Below, piece by piece: positions 36,431 to 44,729 of a stretch of 64,000 nucleotides of DNA (the first letter of the stretch is position 1; the number at the start of each line of letters is the position of its first letter). The stretch spans positions 1,178,001-1,242,000 of the forward strand of contig BOPV01000001.1 of assembly GCA_018332375.1 (NCBI GenBank), in the 5' to 3' direction. The DNA is from Roseiterribacter gracilis. Lineage in GTDB: Bacteria > Pseudomonadota > Alphaproteobacteria > BOG-932 > Roseiterribacteraceae. A program made the position numbers and the translations under genes. The notes beneath the pieces were generated by a model, which was given only the letters and a program-made list of their open reading frames with translations, made no database searches and was not told the origin of the DNA.

Positions 36431-38398
36431 GTGACGCTCGACGGCAGCCAGATCGGGCGGCGCACGATTCTGGGTGGGCTCGCAGCGCTTGCGGCGGGCC
36501 CCTACGCACAAGGGCAACGCATCACGACCGAACCCGATCTGATCCTGCACAACGGCAAGATCACGACGCTCGATCCCGCCAATCCGGTCGCGGACGCGGT
36601 TGCGATCAAGGACGGTCGCTTCGTCGCCGTCGGTACGGCGCGCGATTTGCTACCGACCGCCGGTGCTGCAACACGCAAGATCGACCTGCAGGGCAAGCGC
36701 GTCCTGCCCGGCTTGATCGACAACCATCTGCACGTCATTCGCGGCGGGCTGAACTTCAACATGGAGCTGCGCTGGGACGGGGTGCGCTCGCTCGCAGATG
36801 CGATGACGATGTTGAAGGCGCAGGTGGCGCGTACGCCGGCGCCGCAATGGGTGCGCGTGGTCGGCGGCTTCACCGAGCACCAATTCGCGGAAAAGCGCCT
36901 GCCAACTCTGGACGAGATCAATGCGGTCGCGCCCGACACGCCGGTCTTTCTGTTGCACCTCTACGATCGCGCGCTGCTCAACCGCGCCGCGCTGCGCGCG
37001 GTTGGATACGACCGCAACACGCCCGAGCCCCCGGGAGGAACGATCGTTCGTAACACGCAGGGCGAGCCGACCGGCATGCTGGTCGCAAAACCCAACGCGG
37101 CGATCCTCTATGCGACCTTGGCCAAGGGACCGAAGCTTCCGTTCGACTACCAGCTCAATTCGACGCGGCATTTTCTGCGCGAACTGAACCGGCTTGGCGT
37201 GACCGGCGCGATCGATGCCGGCGGCGGCTTTCAGAACTACCCCGAAGATTATGCCGTGGTGCAGAAGCTGGCCGATGATGGTCAGTTGACGGTGCGCATC
37301 GCCTACAATCTCTTCACGCAAAAGCCGGCGCAGGAGAAAGAAGACTTTCTGCGCTGGACGCAAAGCGTGAAGTACCGTCAGGGCGACGACTATTTCCGCC
37401 ATAACGGTGCCGGCGAAATGCTGGTCTTCTCGGCCGCCGATTTTGAAGATTTCCGCGTCGAACGGCCCGACATGCCGGCGTCGATGGAGGACGACCTCGA
37501 ACATGTGGTGCGCATTCTGGCGGAAAATCGCTGGCCGTGGCGCCTGCATGCGACTTACGACCAGACGATCGATCGCGCGCTGAACGTGTTCGAGAAAGTC
37601 GCCAAGGATATTCCGTTCGACGGTCTGCGCTGGTTCTTCGATCACGCCGAAACGATCAGTCCGAAAAACATCGATCGCGTCGCAGCCCTGGGCGGTGGCA
37701 TCGCCGTGCAACATCGCATGGCCTATCAGGGCGAATATTTCGTCGAGCGTTACGGTGCCAAGGCAGCCGAAGCGACGCCGCCGGTCGCGCGCATGTTGGC
37801 GAGCGGTGCCAAAGTATCAGCCGGCACCGACGCAACCCGCGTCGCGTCGTACAATCCGTGGGTATCGCTGTCGTGGCTGGTGACTGGCAAAACGATCGGC
37901 GGTCTGTCGCTCTATCCGACGCATGCGCGGATCGACCGCGAAACCGCGCTGCGCATGTGGACCGAGAACGTCACCTGGTTCTCCAACGACGACGGCAAGA
38001 AAGGTCGCATCCAGGTCGGTCAGTTCGCCGACCTGATCGTGCCCGATCGCGACTATTTCGCGGTCGCTGAATCCGACATCGCCGACATCGCCGCCGAACT
38101 CACCATTGTCGGCGGCAAGATCGTGTGGGGTGCAGGCGCGTTTGCGACCTTCGACCCGCCGGCCCCGCTGGCCATGCCCGACTGGTCACCGGTCAATATC
38201 CACGGCGGCTATGGCGCGTGGAAACACGCTGCTGGCGACAACGCGGCAGTCACGAAACGCGCGGCGGCATCCTGCGGCTGCGATGCCGCCTGCAACATCC
38301 ACGGCCATGCGCACGCATCGGCCTGGACCACATCACTGCCCGTCGGCGACGCGCCAAGCTTCTGGGGCGCGCTCGGCTGCGCCTGCTGGGCAGTATGA
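36431..38398 (+). CDS. YtcJ-like metal-dependent amidohydrolase, Tat-exported
   Basis: A 655-residue protein. A Tat-like leader ('GRRTILGGLAALAAG') is followed by an amidohydrolase_3 domain with H-x-H ('LIDNHLHVIRGG'), 'HATYDQTIDRAL', 'FDHAETI' and 'AGTDATRV'. The last 60 residues add a Cys/His-rich tail ('CGCDAACNIHGHAHA'). It is likely a periplasmic amide or carbamate hydrolase. The start is GTG at 36431, 3 bp after the YcaC-like stop. The tail could bind an extra metal. Substrate unknown. Confidence 0.9.
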   Translation: MTLDGSQIGRRTILGGLAALAAGPYAQGQRITTEPDLILHNGKITTLDPANPVADAVAIKDGRFVAVGTARDLLPTAGAATRKIDLQGKRVLPGLIDNHLHVIRGGLNFNMELRWDGVRSLADAMTMLKAQVARTPAPQWVRVVGGFTEHQFAEKRLPTLDEINAVAPDTPVFLLHLYDRALLNRAALRAVGYDRNTPEPPGGTIVRNTQGEPTGMLVAKPNAAILYATLAKGPKLPFDYQLNSTRHFLRELNRLGVTGAIDAGGGFQNYPEDYAVVQKLADDGQLTVRIAYNLFTQKPAQEKEDFLRWTQSVKYRQGDDYFRHNGAGEMLVFSAADFEDFRVERPDMPASMEDDLEHVVRILAENRWPWRLHATYDQTIDRALNVFEKVAKDIPFDGLRWFFDHAETISPKNIDRVAALGGGIAVQHRMAYQGEYFVERYGAKAAEATPPVARMLASGAKVSAGTDATRVASYNPWVSLSWLVTGKTIGGLSLYPTHARIDRETALRMWTENVTWFSNDDGKKGRIQVGQFADLIVPDRDYFAVAESDIADIAAELTIVGGKIVWGAGAFATFDPPAPLAMPDWSPVNIHGGYGAWKHAAGDNAAVTKRAAASCGCDAACNIHGHAHASAWTTSLPVGDAPSFWGALGCACWAV

Positions 38399-38426
38399 GC
38401 CAACGCTCGCGGGAAGGATTGCGATC

Positions 38427-39128
38427 ATGACTGTGCCCGGCTCCGGGTTTGCTGCCGCGCGCAGTTTTGCAATCGCGGCCGCGATCGCGCTTGGTTTTGT
38501 CGCGGGCTTCGTCGATACGTGCGGCTTCGTCGCGCTGTTCGGCTTGTTTACCGCCCACGTCACCGGCAATTTCGTGTTGATCGGTGCTGCCGTCGTGGGC
38601 AGCGGCGGCGGCATCTGGGCGAAACTCGCCGCCTTTCCGATCTTCGTAACCGCAGTCGCCGGATCGACAATCTTCGCGCGTTCCTGCGCGCGCAGCGGCA
38701 GCGACGCGATGCGGCCGTTGCTGTTGGTGCAACTTGCGCTGTTGCTTGCCTTTGCCGTTGCGGGTATTCGCCTGTCACCGTTTCACACGGCCGATGCGGC
38801 CGCCACGATCGCGACCGGCATGCTGGGCGTCGCCGCGATGGGCGTGCAGAATGCGGCGTCACGCTTGGTCTTCCTTAGCCTGGCGCCGACGACGGTGATG
38901 ACCGGCAACGTCACGCAACTGATCATCGACCTGGTCGATCTCGCGTGCGGCACGGCCGAGGAAGCGGCTCGCGACCGGCTGCGGCGCATGGCTGCGCCGG
39001 TGCTCGCTTTCACCGCCGGCGCGCTATCGGGTGGACTGCTCTACATGGCAGCAGGGTTTGCCTGCCTTGTTTTGCCAATCGTGCTGTTGGCCTTGGTCGC
39101 ATTCCTGCGCCCGGCGCCGACCAAGTAA
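38427..39128 (+). CDS. DUF1275 (YoaK) family membrane protein
   Basis: A 233-residue protein with six hydrophobic helices. 'GFVDTCGFVALFGLFTAHVTGNFV' is the DUF1275 signature, and a second copy-like motif, 'MGVQNAASRLVFLSLAPTTVMTGNVTQLIIDL', follows in the second half. The function of the family is unknown; membrane transport is likely. ATG 38427 follows AAGGA. It may be co-transcribed with the amidohydrolase 28 bp upstream. It converges on the PAS_5 gene at 39133. Confidence 0.9.
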   Translation: MTVPGSGFAAARSFAIAAAIALGFVAGFVDTCGFVALFGLFTAHVTGNFVLIGAAVVGSGGGIWAKLAAFPIFVTAVAGSTIFARSCARSGSDAMRPLLLVQLALLLAFAVAGIRLSPFHTADAAATIATGMLGVAAMGVQNAASRLVFLSLAPTTVMTGNVTQLIIDLVDLACGTAEEAARDRLRRMAAPVLAFTAGALSGGLLYMAAGFACLVLPIVLLALVAFLRPAPTK

Positions 39129-39132
39129 CGCG

Positions 39133-39651
39133 CTAGAGAATCTCGGTCGTCAACGCGTCGAACCAGAGATCGTTGTCGTCGCGCTCGATGTGAACGTCGA
39201 GAAAGCTGATCACGCCAAGTGCGAACGCGACCCGATCGGACTCGTCGTCCGCGATCGGCACGCAAACGAATTCGATCGGCGTCGACGACATTTTGATGCC
39301 GCGCTCGACCCCGCGTACGCGCACCGGCCGCCTGGTTTCGACCACCGCGCATAACGGCCGCAGCACATCGTCGAGATGATCGCCGTAGATCTCTTTGCTG
39401 ACCATTTTTCCGGTCGCATCGCGCCGGGCGCGATCGGCCAGTGCGGTACCGACGACGCGGTAGCGAAAGCTTGGCCCCTCCCCGACTTCGATCAACAGAC
39501 AATGGGCAACCAATGCCGGCAGATCGCAAACCAGATCGATCGCGGCGCGCCGTGGCAGCGCCGCATCACCTCTGCGCGCGCTCCAATAGTCGAGCAGCCG
39601 GCATGACATCGGTTCCAGCGGCGGTTGCTTTTCTTCGCTCGGGAAACCCAT
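39133..39651 (-). CDS. PAS_5-domain protein
   Basis: A 172-residue single-domain protein of the alphaproteobacterial PAS_5 type (PF07310-like): 'LLDYWSARRGDAALPRRAAIDLVCDLPALVAHCLLIEV', then 'FRYRVVGTALADRARRDATGK' and 'IYGDHLDDVLRP'. It has no output domain, so it may sense a ligand and act through protein contacts, or is an envelope-stress accessory. It is a close paralogue of the product of 39682-40197, which lies 30 bp upstream in the same direction. ATG 39651 lacks a clear ribosome site. Confidence 0.85.
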   Translation of the reverse strand: MGFPSEEKQPPLEPMSCRLLDYWSARRGDAALPRRAAIDLVCDLPALVAHCLLIEVGEGPSFRYRVVGTALADRARRDATGKMVSKEIYGDHLDDVLRPLCAVVETRRPVRVRGVERGIKMSSTPIEFVCVPIADDESDRVAFALGVISFLDVHIERDDNDLWFDALTTEIL

Positions 39652-39681
39652 ACCAAGTCCGATCGCGCAATTGCTCCGTCG

Positions 39682-40197
39682 CTAGCACACTTCGCAGGTG
39701 ACGAGTTCGACCGGCTGGCTTTCGCTCGCAGAGTCGTCTGACGAAGATTCGTAACTCATAACCACGATTATGAATCCGACCTTAAATGCGTCGTCGCGCG
39801 CAGCGACCGGCACGCACAAAGCTTCGATCGGTGTCGTCGTCTTGCGCACGCCGCGCGCATAGCCGCGCACCCGCACCGGACGTCGATGCAGCACAACTTC
39901 GCGCAACGGGCGCACCACCTCGTCGAGATCGTCGCCGTAAAGTTGCTCGTCCAGCATCAAGCCGGTCACATTGCGTCGTGCCCGGTCGACCAAGGTCGAT
40001 CCGACGACGCGATAGCGGAAATGCGTCTCATCAATTACTTCGATCAAGGCTGCATTGGCGACCAGCTGTGGCAGATCGCAGACGAGATCGATTTCGGCGC
40101 GCGTTGGTAACCGGTCGTGACTGCGGCTGCGCCAGTAGTCCAAGAGCAGACGCGAAATCGGCGCCAGATCGACGGAGCCCGGCGCGCTCCCGGTCAT
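39682..40197 (-). CDS. PAS_5-domain protein, coupled to ABC importer
   Basis: A 171-residue paralogue of the neighbouring PAS_5 protein, with the same 'LLDYW', 'IDLVCDLPQLVANAALIEV', 'FRYRVVGSTLVDRARRNVTG' and 'LYGDDLDEVVRP' motifs and a Ser/Asp-rich C-terminus. Its ATG overlaps the stop of the ABC importer ATPase gene (ATGA), so it is made together with the importer. I infer that this PAS protein may report on, or modulate, osmotic solute uptake; this is unproven. Confidence 0.85.
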   Translation of the reverse strand: MTGSAPGSVDLAPISRLLLDYWRSRSHDRLPTRAEIDLVCDLPQLVANAALIEVIDETHFRYRVVGSTLVDRARRNVTGLMLDEQLYGDDLDEVVRPLREVVLHRRPVRVRGYARGVRKTTTPIEALCVPVAARDDAFKVGFIIVVMSYESSSDDSASESQPVELVTCEVC

Positions 40198-41114
40198 CCG
40201 CCAGCCTGTCCTGCCGCAACGGCACGGATCGCAGCCAAGGTCACGCGTCCGCTGCCCAACGCAACTTCGTCGACATTGAGCGAGAGCATCGTTTCAAGCG
40301 CGTCGCGTGCAGTTGCATCGGTTGCAATTGGATGCACGGCCCGCCCCGGCTCGACAAGATGCTGCGCGGGATGCAGCGCAAGAAGTTTGAGGATTCGGTC
40401 GCTTCCCAGAAATGCAGCGACAAACGAATCGGATGGCGCGAGCAACAAGGACGCTGGCGGCCCAGCTTGCACCAAGCTTCCGTCGCGCAGCAGCGCCAAC
40501 CGATCGGCAACCTGCAGCGCCTCGTCGATATCGTGCGTGACGAGGAGAACGGTTTTCTGCAGGCGTCGCAAAAGCCCGATCAAATCGCGCTGCAACTCGC
40601 TGCGGCGCAGCGGATCGACAGCGCCGAACGGTTCGTCCATCAGTACGTGCGGCGGGTCCGCTGCCAGCGCGCGCGCAACGCCGACGCGTTGCCGTTCGCC
40701 GCCCGACAGGTTGCGCGGTGCGCGGTCGCGCATCTGGGCGGGGTCAAGACCGACAAGCTGCAACAGCTCGTCGACGCGCGCATCGATCTTCGCCTGCGGC
40801 CAATGCAACAGCTCGGGCACCATCGCGATATTGCGCGCGACGCTGAGATGCGGAAACAGGCCGACTTCCTGCACCACCCAACCAAGCCGCCGGCGCAACT
40901 GCACTTCGTCGATGGTTGCGATGTCGACGCCGTCGACGAAAACCGTACCGCTATCGGGGATCAGCAACCGGTTCACCAGCCGCAGCAGACTCGTCTTGCC
41001 GGCACCGGACGGCCCGACCAGCGCGCAAATCGTTCCAGCCGCAACCGTGAGCGACACCGAGTCGAGCGCGCGATGCGTGCCACGCTGCAAAGTGATGTTG
41101 CGGAATTCGATCAT
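40194..41114 (-). CDS. ABC importer ATPase, OpuCA/ProV-like (quaternary amine type)
   Basis: A 306-residue ATPase with Walker A 'GPSGAGKT' (34-41), signature 'NLSGGERQR', Walker B 'HVLMDEPFGAVDP' and switch His in 'VTHDIDEAL'. The extension after about 230 is CBS-like but short. The pattern 'VNRLLIPDSGTVFVDG..VVQEVGLFPHLSV' fits glycine-betaine/choline importers. It powers the permease subunits encoded at 41111 and 41704. Start and stop overlap both neighbours by 4 nt, so the four-gene set 43176-39682 is tightly coupled. Confidence 0.92.
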   Translation of the reverse strand: MIEFRNITLQRGTHRALDSVSLTVAAGTICALVGPSGAGKTSLLRLVNRLLIPDSGTVFVDGVDIATIDEVQLRRRLGWVVQEVGLFPHLSVARNIAMVPELLHWPQAKIDARVDELLQLVGLDPAQMRDRAPRNLSGGERQRVGVARALAADPPHVLMDEPFGAVDPLRRSELQRDLIGLLRRLQKTVLLVTHDIDEALQVADRLALLRDGSLVQAGPPASLLLAPSDSFVAAFLGSDRILKLLALHPAQHLVEPGRAVHPIATDATARDALETMLSLNVDEVALGSGRVTLAAIRAVAAGQAGG

Positions 41115-41707
41115 GCCCCGACCTCGTCCGACAATTTCCCCGCCAGCTTGCGCTCAAGCTGTCCCAGTCCTGCTTCGAGCAACAAAGCCAGAACGACGAC
41201 TGGCACTGCGCCTAACAGAATTTGTTGCGTGTCGCGCACCGCGAGCCCGCGCGCGATCAGATCGCCAAGCCCACCGCCGCCGATAAACGTCGCCAAGGTC
41301 GCGCCTGCAACGATCTCGATTGCGGCAACGCGCAGGCCGGCGACGATGACCGGACTGCCGAGCGGAAATTCGATCCGGCGCAGCCGCTGCCACCGCGTCA
41401 TGCCAAGCCCGCTGGCAATTTCGCGCAGCGACGGATCGACCAAGCCCAATCCAGCAACGACCGCCAGCAATACCGGCGCCGTTGCGTAGAGCGTCAGCGC
41501 CAGCAAGGACGGCAGGAATCCCGTACCGAGCAACGGCAAGGCCAACGCCAACACAGCAAGGCTGGGCAAGGTGCGCGCCAAGTTCGCGAGCTGTGTGACG
41601 ATGCGCGAACCGGTCAGTCCCAATGCGACGCCCAGCGCAACCGACAGCGCGAAGGCCGCGCCGGACAGACGCAGATGTTCCAGCAACGGCGGCAGCAGCG
41701 CATTCAT
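41111..41707 (-). CDS. ABC permease subunit, OpuCB/YehY-like
   Basis: A 198-residue inner-membrane protein with five hydrophobic helices and the binding-protein-dependent permease (BPD) loop 'EIASGLGMTRWQRLRRIEFPLGSPVIVAGLR'. It matches the quaternary-amine importer permeases in length. ATG 41707 overlaps the stop of the fused binding-protein/permease gene; its own stop overlaps the ATPase start. It forms the transmembrane channel with the C-terminal half of the product of 41704-43176. Confidence 0.92.
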   Translation of the reverse strand: MNALLPPLLEHLRLSGAAFALSVALGVALGLTGSRIVTQLANLARTLPSLAVLALALPLLGTGFLPSLLALTLYATAPVLLAVVAGLGLVDPSLREIASGLGMTRWQRLRRIEFPLGSPVIVAGLRVAAIEIVAGATLATFIGGGGLGDLIARGLAVRDTQQILLGAVPVVVLALLLEAGLGQLERKLAGKLSDEVGA

Positions 41708-43176
41708 GCGACGCTGCTCCGCGCCTGTCGTTCGAGCAGCAGCAGGGCGCGATCGGCGAGCAGCGCCAACAGCACCGCGGCGCCCGCGCTGAGCGCGATC
41801 TTCGCCGGCCAACGTTGCGCCAGGCCGGTCAACAACATCTGCCCCAACCCACCCGCGTCGATTGCAGCTGCGATCGTCGCAAGTCCGATCGCTGCAACCA
41901 ACGCAGTGCGCAGCGACGCGACAAAGGCGGGCAGCAACAACGGCACGGTCACGCGCAACAGGCGCTGACGCGGCGTCAGGCCGAGACCGGTTGCGACTTC
42001 GTCGAGCTGCGGCGGCAGCGCGGCCAACCCGCCCAACAAGCCGCGCAGCAACACCATCGCAGCGTAGAGCGAAAGACCGATAACCGCGCTCACGGTTCCC
42101 AGACCGGTGAGCGGCAGCAGCAGCGCGAACAGCGCCAGGCTCGGCACGGCATAAAAGAGAGCGCTGAACCCCAGCATCGTAGCGCGCAGCCGGTCGCGCC
42201 GCGCCGCTAGCAGCGCCAACGGCAGGGCAACGGCAAGCCCGACCACGATGGACGCAAGCGCCAGCCCCGCATGTTCCAACGTCGCGCGCGCCAGACGCGA
42301 CCACGGCAGGCCCGCGCGCGTCGGCTCGACGCCGTCGAGAAATGCTTGCGCGACTTCGGCCGGTTCGAACCGGTCGCGTTCGACCAACCCGTTCAGCCGT
42401 TGCATCGTTGCCGTATCGAGCCGCGCCGACACGGCGTCGAGGATCGATGCGATGCGCGGCGTCAGCGCTGCGTTGCGCACGACCGGCGCCAATTGATAGG
42501 GCGGGAATAGCGCCAGGTCGTCAGCCAGCGCGACCAATGCGCCGTCCGCAATCTGCCAATCGGTGGCAAAGCCGTTGATGACGTCGACTTGGGCGCGGGT
42601 CAGCGCGTCGTAGCGCAGCGCCAAGGCCGAGAACGTCGCGACGCGTCCAAACTTCATGCCGTAGACGCGCTCGAGGCCCGGCAAGCCATCGTCGCGATCG
42701 ACGAATTCGGTACCGAGACCGATTGTCAGCTTGGGCGCGATGCGCGCCAGCGCGCTCAAATCCGCAACCTGCGTGCCGGGACGCATCAGCAGCACATTGC
42801 CGTTGTCGATGCCCGACGGCGTCAACCAGGTCGCGCCGATCTCGCGCTGATAGAAGGCGCGTACGCGTGCCAGCACCGTGTCGGATGCTTCGCCGCGCGC
42901 CGGTTCCTTCAACACGACCGCGAGCGCGGTGCCGGTATATTCGGGATAGAGGTCGATCTCGCTCGCGACCAAGGCGGCGTGCGCGATGGCGGAACCTGCC
43001 AAATTGAAGCGCCGTTCCACCGTGATGCCGGCACGCTCCAACGCCTGCGCGTAGAGTTCACCAACTATCCATTGTTCGGTGAAATTCTTAGCGCCGACTC
43101 GGATCGTCTCAGCCCTGCTGGCTGGAGCCCAGAGAAGATGGGTCAGAAGAAGAGCGATGAGCAGAATCCAGCGCAT
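41704..43176 (-). CDS. Fused substrate-binding protein and permease of quaternary-amine ABC importer
   Basis: A 490-residue protein. After a signal peptide (1-22), residues 23-280 form an OpuAC/OsmF-type binding protein ('VGAKNFTEQWIVGELYAQALERAGI', 'IDLYPEYTGTALAVVL' and 'GLGTEFVDRDDGLPGLERVYG'). From about 300 there are five to six membrane helices with a permease loop ('EVATGLGLTPRQRLLRVTVPLLLPAFVASLR'). Binding protein-permease fusions are known in this family. The ATG at 43176 is taken at the signal peptide; the frame stays open to 43797 over the divergent kinase gene. The transported compound is probably a betaine, choline or carnitine-like solute. Confidence 0.9.
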   Translation of the reverse strand: MRWILLIALLLTHLLWAPASRAETIRVGAKNFTEQWIVGELYAQALERAGITVERRFNLAGSAIAHAALVASEIDLYPEYTGTALAVVLKEPARGEASDTVLARVRAFYQREIGATWLTPSGIDNGNVLLMRPGTQVADLSALARIAPKLTIGLGTEFVDRDDGLPGLERVYGMKFGRVATFSALALRYDALTRAQVDVINGFATDWQIADGALVALADDLALFPPYQLAPVVRNAALTPRIASILDAVSARLDTATMQRLNGLVERDRFEPAEVAQAFLDGVEPTRAGLPWSRLARATLEHAGLALASIVVGLAVALPLALLAARRDRLRATMLGFSALFYAVPSLALFALLLPLTGLGTVSAVIGLSLYAAMVLLRGLLGGLAALPPQLDEVATGLGLTPRQRLLRVTVPLLLPAFVASLRTALVAAIGLATIAAAIDAGGLGQMLLTGLAQRWPAKIALSAGAAVLLALLADRALLLLERQARSSVA

Positions 43177-43302
43177 AGGCTGCGACCGTCGCAGGCCTGC
43201 CGCGCTTCGTCCATCGCATGACGGAGGTTGACGGGACCGTGGCACACCGGCATCAGGAATTTTGTCGCGAATCGCGGCCAAAAATTGATTTGGGGGGAAG
43301 CT

Positions 43303-44091
43303 TTGAGCGACGCTGAAGCACGCTACGAATTGCGCAACGTTCTCGGACGCGGCGCGCGCGGCGTCGTCTACGAAGCGATCGACCGCTATAGCGGTTGGCG
43401 CATCGCGTTGAAGCTGGCCCATGGCGAGCGCGCCGCCCCGACGCGGCGCGAAGCGACCTTGGCGCGGTTTCTGGCCGAAGTCGAAATGGCGCGCCCCCTG
43501 CCCGATCATTGCATCGCACGCCCGCTCGAAGCGGGCTTGTTGCGCGGCATTCCTTATCTGGCGATGCGTTGCGTCGATGGCGTGCGTCTCGACAAGCTGG
43601 TCGACCAAGCCCCGATCGAAACGCCGCGCGCTGCTGCGCTGACGGCGTCGTTGTGCGACGCGCTGGGTGCACTGCACGCGGCCGGTCTCGTTCACCGCGA
43701 CGTCAAACCGGGCAATGTGCTGGCGAAGATCGACGGCACCGTGGTGCTGCTGGATCTCGGCCTCGCCACCGCCGCCGGCCTGCCGGCCCCGCCGCAATTG
43801 CTCAACACGCCGGCTTATATCGCGCCCGAAGCCTTGGACGGCGCGTTGCTAAACGGCAGCGCCGATATTTTTGCGGCCGGGCTGATCTTCTACGCGCTGC
43901 TGACCGGGCGCCGTCCGTTTGGCGACGAGCCGCAGACGATCACCGACGCGCTGCGCCGCCGTCTCGCACCGCGCGCACCGTCGTCGGTGACACCGGCCGC
44001 AGCAAAATACGACGCGATCGTCGCGCGTGCGCTGTCGTTCGATCCCGCTGGCCGGCCCACGGCAGAAGAGCTTGCAGTTGCGCTGAAATAA
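43303..44091 (+). CDS. Minimal Ser/Thr protein kinase
   Basis: A 262-residue bare kinase domain. It has glycine-rich loop 'LGRGARGVVYEA' (14-25), Lys37 ('ALKLAHG'), catalytic loop H131-R-D133-VKPGN and metal-binding D151-L-G in place of DFG, followed by 'APE' 175-177. It should phosphorylate protein Ser/Thr residues in the cytosol. The start is TTG at 43303, chosen because GGGGGGAAG lies just upstream and the domain begins there; the frame opens at 43228. It is divergent from the ABC importer operon. It has no sensor domain, so the input is unknown; the importer or PAS proteins are candidates by position only. Confidence 0.87.
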   Translation: MSDAEARYELRNVLGRGARGVVYEAIDRYSGWRIALKLAHGERAAPTRREATLARFLAEVEMARPLPDHCIARPLEAGLLRGIPYLAMRCVDGVRLDKLVDQAPIETPRAAALTASLCDALGALHAAGLVHRDVKPGNVLAKIDGTVVLLDLGLATAAGLPAPPQLLNTPAYIAPEALDGALLNGSADIFAAGLIFYALLTGRRPFGDEPQTITDALRRRLAPRAPSSVTPAAAKYDAIVARALSFDPAGRPTAEELAVALK

Positions 44092-44153
44092 CCCCTCTCC
44101 CCGAGGGAGAGGGAGGGCCCCATCGCGCAGCGATGGGAGGGTGAGGGTTTTGT
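44092..44153. repeat. REP-like palindromic element upstream of DUF559 remnant
   Basis: Hairpins CCCTCTCCC / GGGAGAGGG (44093-44113) and CCCATCGC / GCGATGGG (44119-44137) are followed by GGGTGAGGG. They start at the base after the kinase stop. The vocabulary matches the element at 18518 and the one at 44376. Confidence 0.82.
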
Positions 44154-44168
44154 CTCGACCTTCCTCGC

Positions 44169-44387
44169 GTGTCCGCGATCTCCGGAGCCGCTCCACCGAC
44201 GCTCGTCGAGCTTGACGGCTCGCAGCACGCCGATCCGGCCACGCGCGACTATGACGTGCAGCGCACCGCGTTTCTGAACAAATCAGGTTGGTACGTGCTG
44301 CGCTTCTGGAACAACGACGTGCAGCAGAATCTCGACGGCGTGCTTAAGACCATTCTGCTGGCGCTGAACCGGGAACCCTCACCCTAA
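44169..44387 (+). pseudogene. DUF559-type endonuclease, C-terminal remnant
   Basis: Seventy-two codons match the C-terminal half of DUF559 (VSR-like endonuclease fold): 'LVELDGSQHAD', 'DYDVQRTAFLNKSGWYVLRFWNNDVQQNLDGVLKTILLAL'-type motifs. The N-terminal half, with the Arg-rich and 'GYIVDF' parts of the fold, is absent, so it is a decayed fragment. The first possible start is GTG at 44169. The last residues ('REPSP') and the stop are provided by the flanking REP-like repeat. It lies between two such repeats as a 319-bp unit. Confidence 0.75.
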
Positions 44388-44410
44388 CCCTCTCCCTCAG
44401 GGAGAGGGGA
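44376..44410. repeat. REP-like palindromic element downstream of DUF559 remnant
   Basis: CCCTCACCCTAACCC is followed by hairpin TCTCCC-TCA-GGGAGA with flanking C and G. It matches the vocabulary at 44092 and 18518, in the orientation expected for the other end of a repeat-bounded unit. Confidence 0.78.
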
Positions 44411-44437
44411 TTCGAAAGCCCTCTTCCCGTTATCTTG

Positions 44438-44449
44438 GTACCATGGTAC
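44438..44449. promoter_or_regulatory. GTACCATGGTAC palindrome upstream of small regulator-like gene
   Basis: A perfect 12-bp palindrome lies 10 bp before the ATG at 44460. It sits where an autoregulating DNA-binding protein would act, but no partner binding has been shown. Confidence 0.45.
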
Positions 44450-44459
44450 ATAGATCGCC

Positions 44460-44729
44460 ATGGCGATCGAACGTGTCCAGACCGGTATCCGGATCGAGAA
44501 GAAGCTGCTCAAGGTCCTCAAGGGCCTGGCCGAGTATCACGATATGAGTCTGGGCGATCTGCTTGAGGGGATCTGCCTGCACGCGCTCGAAGGCAAAGCG
44601 CCCTTCTCGCCCAAGACCTTGGAGCGCGCCGCACAGCTGCGCGCGGTCTACAGCCACGAATTCACCGCCGCCGACAGCCACAAACTTGCCGAGACCAAGC
44701 GTGCACGAAGCCGAACTCGCGACGCGTAG
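44460..44729 (+). CDS. Small hypothetical protein, possible ribbon-helix-helix type
   Basis: An 89-residue basic protein, 'ERVQTGIRIEKKLLKVLKGLAEYHDMSLGDLLEGICLHALEGK'. The alternation of a short strand and two helices resembles ribbon-helix-helix DNA-binding domains; this is a guess from pattern. The C-terminus is Arg/Lys-rich. The next gene starts inside it, with a 29-nt overlap. A GTACCATGGTAC palindrome lies just upstream. Function unknown. Confidence 0.6.
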   Translation: MAIERVQTGIRIEKKLLKVLKGLAEYHDMSLGDLLEGICLHALEGKAPFSPKTLERAAQLRAVYSHEFTAADSHKLAETKRARSRTRDA

